Part shown: positions 34,403 to 47,499 of the stretch, piece by piece | How the letters are laid out: every line of letters begins with the position of its first letter | Numbering within the stretch: position 1 is the stretch's first letter | Assembly: GCA_025642075.2 (NCBI GenBank) | Contig: JAODUO010000133.1 | Span: 254,001-318,000 of the forward strand | Reading direction: 5' to 3' | Source of the DNA: Ridgeia piscesae | Lineage: Eukaryota > Annelida > Polychaeta > Sabellida > Siboglinidae | DNA length: 64,000 nucleotides | Made by a program: the position numbers and the translations under genes | The notes under the pieces: generated by a model | What the model saw: the letters and a program-made list of their open reading frames with translations, nothing else | Told to the model about the DNA's origin: nothing | Databases searched by the model: none

Positions 34403-35125
34403 TCACCAACGGCCATTAAGAGTGATTCCTGTCACCGGCGGTCACGGGCGTGAACGGGGACGGTCAGTTCAGCTCATTCAGGTTCTAACCACGCTGTTTG
34501 CCGCTTCAGATTTCGACTGTGGTCGTTTCGACGGTGGTTGATTCCTGGTTGAACGAACGCAACACCGTGAACTGGTTCGGTTGGATTTACGCCTGCTGAC
34601 AGCGAGAGCGGCATGTGTCGTCCTGTAGTCGACTAGATAGACAGTCAACGTATTACTTCGCCGTCGGATCGCCGCTACCAGGGTGAGTGTTCAATTCCGA
34701 CTGATGTGTCTGTGTATTTCTTGCTCGCCTGTGTGAACACCGCACACACTACCGTGATGGATGGGACTGCTTTGTGACTTGACTGACTTGACTGACTTGA
34801 CTGCCGTAGCCAATTGTTGAACTGACTCCATGCGTGCATTATAGGGAACCGTTCATTATAATCAACATCCGCACAAGGTGTGATGGAAATGTGCAAGTTT
34901 TCTTGAACGTGGGGTTGTTGCACATACGCTGGCGTGATGCGATTACTAACGAGCAAATAATCGCACTCAGGGCCGCCGGTGATGCACCCCTCAACCAATA
35001 TATGCAAATGAGGGTCTGTGAACGGCCATACCACTAATTACACATGTGAATTGTCCCAAGAGATGTGCCCAATGTTATTGTGTTTGACCTATTGTAATAA
35101 CAATACACGTACACCGATGATACAT
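34403..35125. other. CpG-rich intergenic segment with a small tandem repeat
   Basis: The 300 bp after block B remain GC- and CpG-rich. A nonanucleotide ttgactgac is repeated near 34,775-34,803. No gene is recognised. Confidence 0.45.
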
Positions 35126-35130
35126 TGTCG

Positions 35131-35180
<50 letters not shown>
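35131..35180. repeat. (AT)n microsatellite
   Basis: AT tract of about 50 bp. Confidence 0.95.
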
Positions 35181-35182
<2 letters not shown>

Positions 35183-38100
35183 CTAACGTTCTAACAATAT
35201 GGATCAAACATACGCCACTGATTGAATACTCATTTATGCATAGAACTTTGTGTTTATCGCTGTTGAAATATAGATCTTAACATGTGTACCACATAAACCA
35301 TACCCCACACCCATTCGGGCGTTTTCCTGTAATAATATGTATTATTCATGGTGAGCAAATTGAATATTGATACCATCGTATTGTGCCTCTCCGCTAAAAA
35401 CTGGGCGTGGTACAGCGTGGTTCATCGGTACTTTGGCATGCACGCTAGTCTGTTCGTCCCCCGTGACGTCATACTTCAAAGAGATAACGCGCTAGTAAGG
35501 TTATCAAGGACAACGTTGCAGAAAAACACGCCAGTCACCGATCTGTTGAAATAACACCAATCATTGGAGTGTATCATTATCTACGCATGACTGAAGCCAT
35601 ATGGACAGAATTAAACTTGTATGAAGTAGTCAGGAGTACAATGGAATCCGATTGTTACAAATATGCATATTACAGTACTCACTTCGTTGGCGCTTTTGTA
35701 TCTTACAAAACGATATCCATTACTATTCACGTATGACATGCTATCTCCCTTGATAATTTTACTTACATTTCTCTCGTTTGTTTTCCTTCGCCTTTACGAT
35801 AACAATTGAACTATTCAACACTAGAGTTTATAATGTAAATTTCTGTGTATTTTTATTTCACTTCTTGATATTATTAGAATTTAGCATTTCGATAACATGT
35901 GCTGGATAATGGTAATATGTGTGTAAGTACAACACTTTTTGTAGCCGTCGTATACAAACACAAACAGGAGACATACAATTACTTAATAAATACAATCCAG
36001 CTTTGTTCGTGCAAAGGTCAAACCGTGGTCGATGTCCACACTGTGTGGTACTTGCATTGTGTATAGTTTGCGACAGCATCATCACGACACGGATGACAGC
36101 ACAAATGACAGTGTCGCGAATACATCTCAACCGTAGATTACTCTTCCTATTGTGTCGCTAACTGACGGTATCATTCACCCAACTCCGGCTACTTATGCGC
36201 CTGGATGGTGAAATATGTGTCGCTGTTACGTGCCTAACTAGAACATGTTTATTTACAAGGACAGTGTATCACATAGCGTGGGCCAGTTGCCTGTTGGTCG
36301 TCTTCATATTCTTTGACCAGTGAAGCGTGGAGTGGGTCGTCACGTCCTCTTTTCGATACTTTCCAGCCTCTTCCTATGTGAGCTCTTATATTCCCGGCTG
36401 AGCCATCTAAATGTGACCCAAAGATTGTTGGGCATTTCTTCATGCCAATCTCTTCTCTAAGGCCCGACACCCTCCCTTCTGCACGCTCGTATAACTTCCC
36501 AATTGTCAGCGAGGTTACGATGTAAGTAAGTACGTTGCCTATCGCATCATCATCATCATCGTCGTCGGTGTCATCGGTATTAGTAATAGCCACATCTCAG
36601 AAACGAGGTGTGGGTTGGAACGAGCTGCGAAATGTGAAGCACCAAAAGGTGTGACCACCGGCAAGAACTACCGTGCGGATGTTACGACAACACCTCCAAA
36701 TCAAAGCATCTGTCCGCGGTTGTTTCGGCACGTGAACTCAAGTGCTGTCTTACCACCGTACTCAGAGCACCCTCTTGGTCTTCGGTTTTATTTAAGCTCT
36801 TAACTTCGCCGGTCTTTTGTACGCCCTTTGTCTATTGTGTTTCTCTGTCGTATCAGACGTTTGTCGTCAGCGGACTGGCTCGGAGCATCACTGGTATTTT
36901 TTCTTCATCCTCGTCAGTGGACTTGCCCTCGCGGGTTGGTTTGAACATCCAAAACAGACACCTGCGCTCATGAATTATTGATTCATTCGTTAAAAATGAA
37001 CAATTCACGAGCCGATGTTCGGATGTCGCCTTGTGCTGGCAGCGAACGAAGAGTCTAGTTCGTGACTCATGTCCTGTCATTGTCGGCAGTACAACCAACC
37101 CGTAGGCTTATCGTCTATGATTCACCCCAACGCTCATTATGATAACAATGGCACATGCTTTTGTGTTCAGCTGTTGATTCAATAACTAGAAACTCGTGTG
37201 CGTCAGAGCACGATTCCACTGCTTTTGTAAGATGACAGGCCATGTTACAAGTAACCAAGGATCGGTGTTAGGCGACTATGAATCAGGGTTCTTACTACAA
37301 GAAACAGTCTGAGTCTGAATTGTGGATCTGGTTTCTTGCAATAGGAAACGGTGTATATTTGGAACGTGGAGCATGTTTCTACTATATGACAGGTTGGAAG
37401 TCAGGAGGCAGTGCAACGCTTCAGCGAGTTGTTTTACATATTCCAATCGTGTGGTTTCACAGGGAATAATGTGATCGTATTTTCTTATTCCGAATAAAAG
37501 CTGGACAACATAGTCGTCATTATTAGAATATTCATTTTGAATTCAAGACTGTTGTTGTTGGTGGCTTCGATACGTCTCTCCATGCTGTAATGATATTCAC
37601 CAGTATGTTAATATTAGCTTTTGTAATCGTTGACTCAACATTGCATGGCCGTCATTTTCTCACAGACATTCTTTTCATCTTGATATATATATATATATAT
37701 ATAATTTTTTTGTCACTTCAAATTGGATATGACTTGTCATTATAATTGATGTTACTTTTTATATTAAACATAATACCCATACAGTAGATGGAATGAGAGA
37801 GTCTCACGTAGATCGATTCGTTTATCAATTTTTTCCCCACTGAAAGCGTCCAGGTTTTACCATCTTTCCCGTAGTTCTCGATCAATACGTCTCGCCGTCA
37901 TGCGTGACACGTTCTTGGCGGTGTCTCGCCGTACAAGAATCGTGCTCTGCATAATATTGTGACGTTTTCGTTACCTCTTTCCGTCCAGGTTACTTAGCAA
38001 CGCATGGATGCAGGTCTTTTCGACAGAGTAGCACTGTCGATGTTAGCCGTTATTCTTGAATCACAGCATAGGGACTTTAAGCTAGTTGTGCAGTGTTCGT

Positions 38101-41100
38101 TTCAACATCAATGCAGCTGAACAATGGGTATCGTTAGCCATATCGTTTGTATATACACGGAGTGGCTTACACCGCTGTTTCAAGCGACGGGACACATACA
38201 GTCTGTCGAATTGGGCGTAAGGATAAGTGGATAGTGGGCCGTTTTCAGTGCGTTTTCAAACAAAGGCTTGATTGCTGCCGATCAATGCAGCAAGTGGGCG
38301 TGACCTGGCATTTGCACAGAGCTGGAGTTCTGAGTCACTGCAGTCTTTGCACAATTAAACAGTGAAGGCGTTTGTCTGATTACGTAACAGTTGACGTCGG
38401 TGACGTCGATGACGTTGATGACCTACCAACCGAGTAGGAATTCATCGCCTATCTCCAATTTGTACAAACGTCAAGTGGTCAAAGCATCCCAGACCAACGC
38501 CGCTGGTCAAACGGCTAACATACTACAGATAAGGCACGGTCGTTGGATCAGATGGGATCTTGCTTATGTCTCGATGCATTGTTGAAACAACAGATATGTT
38601 ATTACGTTTACTGAACAACGTTTCAAAATTTCTCTTGGAAATGATGGGTCTAGTATTGCGTCACACTGTATACGTGAACCTTTTCTGCGTGTACTCATAT
38701 GGTTTCAAGAAACGTGTCGAAAGGTCCCGGACTAGCAGCTGTTGGTTCTATGTCTACTTCGGAACAAACAACGTTGCATGGTCTGTGGCATATCCTCAAC
38801 TGCGCCTTCATCCTCAGTAACAACATCTATTCATATCCATGTGCAGCCAAAATACGACTAATCGCATGAGTATGTCTTAGTGTCTGTGGGCGGCAGAAGT
38901 GGAATGTCTGATGTCAATGACAACTATCCTAGGTCAAACGTGTGCACCTATTCTAATGGTTTTGTTTACTTGGTAGTTATAGTTTACAAAAAACCTATCG
39001 TTTGCTAAACAACCCCTTCTATGCCCCTTGTTGAGTCTTATGTATTTAACTCATAAATGGGAATGGTAGATTTTGTCGTCACCCGGGTCGACTATCGCAG
39101 GTGTCCATACCTCCGATCATGTCTAAATAGGTCTTTGATCAGTAGACATCGGCTTGTGCTTCGTTACGATAACATCGCTACTGTATCGACCTTGCACATA
39201 GAGTGATTGACAACAAATCCTCTTCGCCAAAGAAAGTGTGTGATCTAGAGTGTATTGTCCAGTTGTCAAGCGGCATTAATCTGGTGCTGTTTGACCGCTT
39301 GACCCACGGCGTTGGTATGCAATGCCATTCTGGCTCAAGAACAGGACTAAAGTCGAAGTCTGCGCTCGCAAGAAAGCGCCTTTGTAAGCGCGCGCTTATC
39401 GGGAATACCAAATGGCGGCAACTCGCGTCCTTAGTCGATGTTATCTTATGCATTCCTTCAGTGGGTTCTCAAAGCATGCACACAACACCGAGTAGGCATT
39501 ACTTGTTATCTGTTCGGTTCTATGTCTTGCTCTATTTTACGCTCGCGAAGAAAGCCGTGTGACGGGTCATCGGTCACTGGAATGGTAAGCAAAGCGCGGA
39601 CACAGCCGGGTTAGCAAGTACGCAAGCTTCGTTGCATCTTGTCAGCGGTTTTTGCACCGCAAATGACATATGTTAAAACGACGTGTGTATTTTGCATATT
39701 GCTGTGTGGGTGTGCTTGGTCGACGAAGTTAAAAAACGGCATCCGTTAGGATGTAATTATCATTTATCCTGTCTGAGACAATTTACGCGATGGACTAAGA
39801 GGATGTCCGGCAGTGATCCTTCTTGTCTGATGGCGTGTCACACAAGTATACACAAAAGTATATACACAACAAAGCATTTTGAACCCTCGATACTATGAAG
39901 GCTTTCATGTCCAGTTTTTTGTTTGTTTTGCTCTGGGTGGCAATCTTGTTATTGCTTTGTTTTATAATATAATGATGTGGTGTCGTTGTTTATGGTATTT
40001 GTGTTGCAACGGTGGTCTCTTATGTGGGCAAATTCTAAGTTTGTAAGTGGATATAGGTATGTCAAAGGGTATGGGTATATCTTTCCTTAGCCGTTCATGA
40101 TTATGTATTGCCTTTCTCTCTGCACAAGTTTTCATGACCGGTAACTTAAAGTTTCCGTGCACGCCAAGCGCACCATAATTAATAGCATCATCGCGCTTTC
40201 ATCATGCTACAAGAATATCTTCGAACGCCTGCATAATAGATCATGACACATTTCCGCAGTGATTCCATGACGCCACGGTGCATGACAACAGTTACCAATC
40301 CTGTGTCGTGATCACTTCGGTAGCCTCGCGGACTCTGCTTAGTTGTAAGTCGACCGCCGTTGGTCATCCACCATACAAAATGCCCCCTTCATATGACCGT
40401 CAAATTGTTATGTTCTTTTAACGAGGCATCAATCATTGCGGCGCAGGTTTAAGAATGCATCGCACGTTATTGATACACATATGCGAGCACTTGGTTTTCA
40501 CCGCGGGTAACCGAGACGCCAATTTAGCGCAGAATGTGGGTGCATTTAAAGTTTGACGGCGACGCGTCACGGTTCAGCGATTTCGCTACCCGGTCGCGCG
40601 TGACGCGTACTTCAGCAGACAGTATCTCCACAGTCAGTAGATGGCTCGGGTGCCCTGTGTTCACACTCACGATGGTACACGGTTTCGTTGTTCATGCAAC
40701 TGTCCTGCGTGATACATGTATATGATTACGTGTGGATTACCTTCAAGTATACAATCTACTAACATTACTCACCTCAGCTACACAATAAAAGAAGCTCATT
40801 TTTATCAACATTAGGTGTGGGAAACAACAAAATTGTGTGAGGAATGCAAAGAATGTACAACAATCAAAGAAGGAAATGGTTAAGGCAGACAACACAGTGA
40901 CCTGTGTCACAAGAATAACTCGGTGAAGGTTCGCGTGGTGAATAAAGTATCGACCCTGACGCTAACCTTAGCCACTGCTTGTAAATCATGACACGTCGGA
41001 TATATAGTAATGAGGATGTACGGCGGCTTAGTGGGATTGGCAGACTTGGCAAGTCAACACAGATAGAACGGCAATGCGTCATGAGTTGCACTCTATGATA

Positions 41101-42185
41101 TTTAGCCAGGTTACATATTAAGACTCAGTCCACCGCGTGCATTTCTCTGGCATTTTGTTTACGCCGACGCAGAATAATAATTATAGTGTAACACATAAAG
41201 CCAGTGCAATGCAATGAATACAGCCGGCCTCAATGTTCATCCCAGAAACTCAGCAAAAATAAACCCATAACACCCAGCTCCGAAAGGAAGTAACATAATA
41301 CTGCACCACACCACCCTATTGCTCTATTTCACGGGACAACATGGGCTAGAGATATCACAAGCAGACTGGTAGGCCTACACGACTTGGACACAACTCAGCA
41401 ATTGCGCCTTAGATGAGCAAATCAGTTGGTGAGGTAAGTGACGCCAATACGCAGACGCCAAAGACAATGCTTGCAAAGGAACGCTTTCAGAATTTGGTAA
41501 CAAAACATTGGATGTTTTCAGTAAAGAATAAACCGTTTTCAATCATGTCTTGCGTAGCCAAATATTGCTATTTAGGTTGCACCATTGGGGATCGGAGTCG
41601 ACCTTACGTCTGGGTCAGTGTCATTAGGACGAATTCGCATCAACTTTTGTAAGTAAGATCAATGATTTCCGGAGAAATTTATGAAGGGTTGATTAATTAA
41701 ATATATAAAGTAACTCTTGGGAATTAACGCTGTGAAACAAATAACACCACGACCCTGCGGTGCCTCGATCTCTCACGTAGACGTCTGCGACTTTATTTAG
41801 ATACTGTACCAATTGCCGTTTTATCGTTGCCCTTGTCGCTGTTCGTGCGCTGAATCGCCGTTTCGAGACACAGTTATGGTCTTGTTATTGACGATTATAT
41901 GCGCCGCTTCGTCAGACAAAGTGTATTTTAGGAACGTTATCGTCAGTGAGGGTATCACGGACACAGAAGGAGTGATCTAGGCCTATTTTCGCCAATGTGT
42001 GATGAAAAAAGGCATGTTACAAACCACCCACTACGATTGGTTCGTGCTTCATGTCACATGCACTATTAGTTTGATTAAATTGCGCGTTTTACATATTGCC
42101 ATGTTTATGACATTTCAATTGACCAAACAAATACAGTATAACAACGTTAATGTAGACCTACTTGTAACAAATATACTGCGTCTGT
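35181..42185. other. Intergenic, no gene supported
   Basis: About 7 kb of mostly unique sequence. Open frames are all under about 120 codons, lack family signatures and do not chain through splice signals. Minor simple repeats: AT near 37,684-37,703 and a GATGAC-type run near 38,395-38,420. Confidence 0.5.
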
Positions 42186-42231
42186 ATATATGTCTGCGGA
42201 CCATACACTTTGGCGCCGTAGCATATACCAG

Positions 42232-42466
42232 GTAACTGCCAAATTTGAGACAAACCGTCTACTTCACGAGGCCGAGAAACGGTATAAGAGAATGGAGAGG
42301 GAGATGTCTCAACATCTTCGTGTCTCTCTTCCACTTGGCACCTCCTGCCCACACTGCAACAAGATCTGCAGATCAAGAATCGGGCTCTTAAGTCACCTCA
42401 TGGCACATGACAGACCACTGGATGACCTCATCCTCGTTTCGAGGGACCGTTGATGATGATGATGGC
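42232..42466 (+). pseudogene. LINE 3' end with C2H2-like zinc finger
   Basis: The frame reads AKFETNRLLHEAEKRYKRME, then LPLGTSCPHCNKICRSRIGL and LSHLMAH, ending RDR-stop and tgatgatgatgat. A CxxC-x(12)-H-x3-H finger with SRIGLxSHL just before the stop and a TGATGATG tail is typical of the C-terminus of some LINE ORF2 proteins in aquatic animals. The upstream part is missing. Confidence 0.6.
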
Positions 42467-42552
42467 CTTGATTATAAGAACTTTTCGAAGTAGCTGCCAT
42501 GATCAATCAATAACAATTTAACAATTTAACATGTGTCATCCACTATTTTACG

Positions 42553-42710
<158 letters not shown>

Positions 42711-42711
<1 letters not shown>

Positions 42712-42804
42712 CATTTCATGAATGGTTGTGTTTGAATGAGCGATCGGTATATATATATATACACGGATCGCTCATTCAAACACAACCAACCATTCATGAA
42801 ATGC
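42711..42804. repeat. Inverted repeat, MITE-like hairpin
   Basis: Arm 42,711-42,745 (gcatttcatgaatggttgtg ... cgatc) is the reverse complement of 42,766-42,804 except for a 4-bp indel. The spacer is an AT-rich 20 bp. Confidence 0.9.
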
Positions 42805-42884
42805 TATGTGTACATAACAGCGTTATAACGACGGCCTTTCGCCAAATGCAACATTGCGTCCTTAGTTAGTAGTAAGATGTTATC

Positions 42885-43680
42885 TTGACATAGCGGCACT
42901 GGTTTCCCGCAACAAAATAACATACTTATACAGAGAGTGACTGCTCTGATTCATGGCCACTGTGTCACATATACAGTGCAAATTTGGATAGCTACGTTTA
43001 TGGTTCCTAGTACAAAAGCAGTGCTCATGGGTACACGAACTCTTGTAATCACGGAGAATAATTCTGCATCTTTCACACGTTCACACAGTTCAATCATATC
43101 TGATTAGATGTCTTAAGTACGGACCAACCATGACACTGCAGTGAGTTGAAGCAAACTCGCATTACACCCAACACAAATAGACCGTATTCGCTGGAACAAT
43201 AACCTCGCTGTCTAGTAGTTTGGTTTGGTGGTGCTTTTGATACACTTGTTTCGTGTTGGCGCGGCATTGTAACACTAGACAGACATAAGAATAACTGCGA
43301 ATATTTTCTTGCCATCACACTATATTTACTTTCTGCGTTTCATAAGATTGGTCAGGCGACTAAGGAGTTCCATTCTGCGTGGACAAAGGCCAGCGCTTTC
43401 TTGTGGTTCCTGACAGGCCGCAAGAGATATAGCTATAATACGGATACACGCATACGTCTCACAAATGTCACCAATATCCAAGTAGAGAGTATCGTAGGCT
43501 CTAACAGAACATGACATTCACAACAGAAACTATCGAATTGTTTCGCGTTTCTCTGCCTGTGTCTAAATCTCAAAAGATAACCATAAACAACCCCTCTCAC
43601 CTGACATTACTATGGTGATAAATGGCCAGACATTAGTTCTAATTGGTTTTATACGCTAGCAAGCGATACCTCGACCGACT
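42885..43680 (+). repeat. Repeat block C, copy 2
   Basis: Counterpart of 6,463-7,912 without the CA arrays. It ends in ctcgaccgactga at the position where copy 1 begins its GACC array. Confidence 0.75.
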
Positions 43681-43689
43681 GATAGAACC

Positions 43690-45170
43690 CCCTTAACGAC
43701 TGTCATGATTTGTAGCAGGACACCGGAAGTAGTAAGGTACAGCTAACTGCGTGCGAAACTCACACGTACGTTGACACTAATTTCAGTAGACCTGTCACAT
43801 ATGCGATATCGTACCCTGTACACGTCGTCGGCGGTGTTAACAAGAATCTAAGACTTGTTAACGCGCAGCGTGTCAGTAACTTTATTTATGTCAAGCGCAG
43901 ATGTGCGGAGTTGAAGAATAAGAAGGAAAAGACTCTTCTGTTCAGTATAAAGGTTGAAGCGTGTGAAAGGAAGTAACTATACTTCCCGTTCGGATTAGTT
44001 GCATAACGAAGGTCTCAATGACGAAATTTTCTCTCGTTACTTCTGTTTTTATAGACAATTGGAATAGGTTCAGAAACAAGATTGATAGGAAATAGCAGCG
44101 GGATATATGATGACATTAACACACAGAAGAAGCGAGAGATACTGTTGACAACGGTGACAAACAGTACAGTTAATAAGCACCAAAGACTTAGCGCTTCCGC
44201 GAGAGTGTCTTATCATGTGCGGTCGTAAATATGTTGCACTTAATACATCTAAAGATATAGACGTTACTACCTGGCAAAGTTACATATTAGCCAAAGGTAA
44301 GCCTGCTTACTTGCATGCCAATATGGCGACACAATCGTTGTCTGTCAGTCACCATGTGGTAACTGACGCGATCACAGTCTTGCCCCAGGTTCAAGCCGAT
44401 CAACGGGTGACGTATCTTATTGGAATCAGAGTGAACCACATAAAAGACATATCGCCGAAACGTACATGTCCATTAAAACGGCCATAGCTAGAGGAAATCT
44501 GTTATGTCGTTTACTACATCTAGTAGCATTTGGGAATGTTTTTTTCTTATCTGTTGGCAATGTGTGTATGTCGGAAATCCACAGTCAGAACGATGTACGC
44601 TCGTAGGCCACTTCTACATGCACTAGATAACTTCTATAAATTTCGATCAGGCGGTCATTGTGTCATTTCCTTTACTCTTCGACCACTGGCTCTTCGATTT
44701 ACGTCAAATTTCGCTCGCTGTATGTCAGTCATCTATTATTTCTTAGTGAAATTCATCAAAATTACCTAAGACTACTAATCTCTTCTCCAAACACACGACA
44801 CCTCCTGCCACTAGGAATGACGTGTCATCATGTTATCGTAACTTGCTGATAGCTATTATATTCTGTTCACCTACGAAAGAAAGCATAGGAAGCTCTCATC
44901 CTATAGTTCGTGTTTACTATCATTTATTATCTAGAGGTTGGCAGTCTTGGTAGTCGCAGTAACTGTAAGGAACTTTTTCTTGTTTGATTTAAGTCTGCAG
45001 TAAATACTATATACTGCCACCGACACTTAAATCCCGTGAGTTTGACTTATTTTCTTTAGCTCAATGACATACGAATGCTACTGCTCACGAGTGAGTATTG
45101 CAAATCGATGATAACTGTCAAAGCCTTGTGTACCGATTTCAGGACTACATATTTTAGCGTTTGACGCAAT
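43690..45170. other. Intergenic, no gene seen
   Basis: No recognisable coding frame or RNA gene. Confidence 0.5.
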
Positions 45171-45229
45171 GATCCATGCATTGCCACACAGCGATCATTG
45201 ACTGGTGGGTCGCCCTATGTATTCATCAC

Positions 45230-45480
45230 CATGAATGTAGACATCGAGGGACGATATTATCTTTCAATACGGGTCAAATCTTTGTTATCATCCATGTAGC
45301 ACCTGCGTTTCTCATTGTGAAAAAATCGTGCATTTTCTTTGCCTCGTTGAAACATTCACCGAGACAAAAGCACACTGTTGTACCTCTGGCACCTGCGTGC
45401 ACACTCACTGACCGTATTGGTGGAAGCAGTACAAATACAGACAATAGTGACATTATACCTAACAAAGTTAGATTACTCAT
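45230..45480 (+). repeat. Local duplication, copy 1
   Basis: Matches 46,240-46,475: ttatctttc, acgggtca, tttgttatca, catgtag, gaaacattcaccga, acaaaagcacactgt and tcactgacc-tattggt. The reading frame is not conserved. Confidence 0.75.
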
Positions 45481-45789
45481 GTATAACAAGTTTCAGTGCC
45501 ACGGTACACAAACTTGTCAGTTCAATTCACCCAAATACAATTCACAAAACCGAGGCTGAATCTGAGGGAGACGACGGACTGTCGGCTTGGCCGATTGTTG
45601 CGTACAATAAACAGGTGATCATGCCGACACCCGCTGTGCGTGTCTGTGCCTCGTTCGCACGCTATAAACACCGACTGTATGGACCGACTGTACGGTGTCG
45701 ACTCGACTCGTGTCCCGACCCGTTGTTCCGCTGTCGTCAACCCTTTCTGCTGCCGATCGACGGCCGTGACATTTGCCAGCGCTGTAACA

Positions 45790-45835
45790 ACATTATTATT
45801 ATTATTATAACACGTGTGTGTGTGTGTGTGTGTGG

Positions 45836-45883
<48 letters not shown>

Positions 45884-45885
45884 TA
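45790..45885. repeat. (ATT)n, (GT)n and (GTGC)n microsatellite
   Basis: A short ATT run (45,793-45,809) is followed by GT and then about 12 copies of GTGC. Confidence 0.95.
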
Positions 45886-46239
45886 CACCTACGTGTTCAC
45901 ATGTCTGTGTATTTAAGATACGTTCCGTGCATTGCATTTACTCGGTACTTTCCACAGTATCCGAAAAACAAATACATTGAGTCAAATTGTCAGAGCTACA
46001 ACTCTATTGTTACTCAAGCCGTGTTTCGTATTTGTATTACACATCCGTCATTGCATTGATGGCTTACGGTGATAAACCATTGATCTGTGGCCATATTAAG
46101 TTAATAATTATGTTTCGATGTGGTAGCCTGCCCATATATCATTCATAGCCAATAGGAGTCAACTGATTTCATTCATAGTTTGCACCCGGTTCACACCAAA
46201 TTATGTGTATTCAACATCATAAATGTATACATTGGTGAA

Positions 46240-46475
46240 ATAGTTTGAAGATGTTATCTTTCGACACGGGTCAGCCGTTTGTTATCACGCATGTAGTTGC
46301 TGCTTTTCTGATTGTGAAAAACGTGCGTTTTCTATGTGTTTTTGAAACATTCACCGACACAAAAGCACACTGTGGTTCCTTTGGTAGCCTGCATACACAG
46401 TCACTGACCATATTGGTTCAAGCAGTTCATGTATAGATAATAAAATCATTATACCTAACCAAATTAAACTACGCG
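46240..46475 (+). repeat. Local duplication, copy 2
   Basis: Second copy of the 45,230 segment, about 1 kb downstream in the same orientation. Confidence 0.75.
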
Positions 46476-46929
46476 TGTATTTGTAAATAGAAAAATCGCC
46501 AATCCGAAGAAAAGCAGCGTGGGAATTTAAACGTAATCGACGCCGCCGCTGATAGAATACAAACATTGAGAGCATCAAATGCCGTTTATCATTTATAATA
46601 TGGGTTTAGAAAAATAAACATAAAACTTGTTTTTAAGTAACGATGTTTTTGGCTATAGATAATCACTGCCCTTTATTGAGTGGACATTACAATTAATGTG
46701 TAATGACAGATGTGTTTCAGCAAACATGGCAATATCAGTCCTCAATATTTAGGTAACATTACTTGAAATGTTCCCTAGCCGTTGATGCCTCTATATTAAA
46801 TGATGATATCAACACACAAATGACGCCATTTTTGCCCGGCGAGCACTGTCTACTGTAATCAAGAACAAATCACAAATGTCAGCCGCGATATATCTTGCAA
46901 ATGCATATGTCATTCTAGTAGTCAGTGAG

Positions 46930-47345
46930 TTTAATCTGCTATATGCCAACACATTCCTGATTATAGTAGTCTGTAATAGGCTCACATGAATTGGTAATAC
47001 GGTGTGGTCACGATATGACGCGTTACATGTTAGAATGGAAAATTATCGTAAGGGTTTTCCCTTAATGAGAAACGAAGAACATAGCGCCTGGCGTTTGTAC
47101 GCAAAGGACACTTCAGGCGCGCGAATTTACAGTGCGATCATGGTTTAAATGCCAAATTCAACCATACATAAACGTTATATCACATTATGCAGATGTCAAA
47201 TAGCTCACCGGTGACACACGGTGCGAGTTCATGCTAGTGTGCATGAGAACAACTTCAGTGTCATGTTGTATAATTAGCTCCGTTTCGTTGTATTTACATG
47301 ATGTTTCTTGTAAATATGGTTTAGGTTATTTAACACTAATTATTA
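46930..47345 (+). repeat. Repeat block D, copy 2
   Basis: Counterpart of 8,750-9,192 upstream of gene 1, in the same orientation. Confidence 0.7.
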
Positions 47346-47379
47346 TTATTATCATCAAATATTACCCAGTCGCTCGTAT

Positions 47380-47492
47380 GCATGCATACATACACCTACA
47401 CACGCACGCAAACACACACATACACGCGCGCGCACACACATACGCGCGCACACACACGCACGTACACGCCCACACACACACCCACGCACACC
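47380..47492. repeat. Degenerate CA/CG-rich simple repeat
   Basis: Imperfect acacgcac repeats lie at the same relative place as the CA array after block D copy 1. Confidence 0.7.
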
Positions 47493-47499
47493 TCTCCCT

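Noticed and set aside
36249..36593. 114-codon minus-strand frame with an Asp run
   Set aside because: The Asp run is a (CATCAT) simple repeat and the rest matches no family I recognise. There are no splice partners.
45176..45980. Overlapping frames near 45 kb as a gene
   Set aside because: The segment is a local duplicate of 46.25 kb in which the frame is not conserved, and it runs into GTGC repeats.
47380..47492. Short regularly spaced repeats as a CRISPR-like array
   Set aside because: This is degenerate CA/CG simple sequence in a eukaryotic genome without unique spacers.
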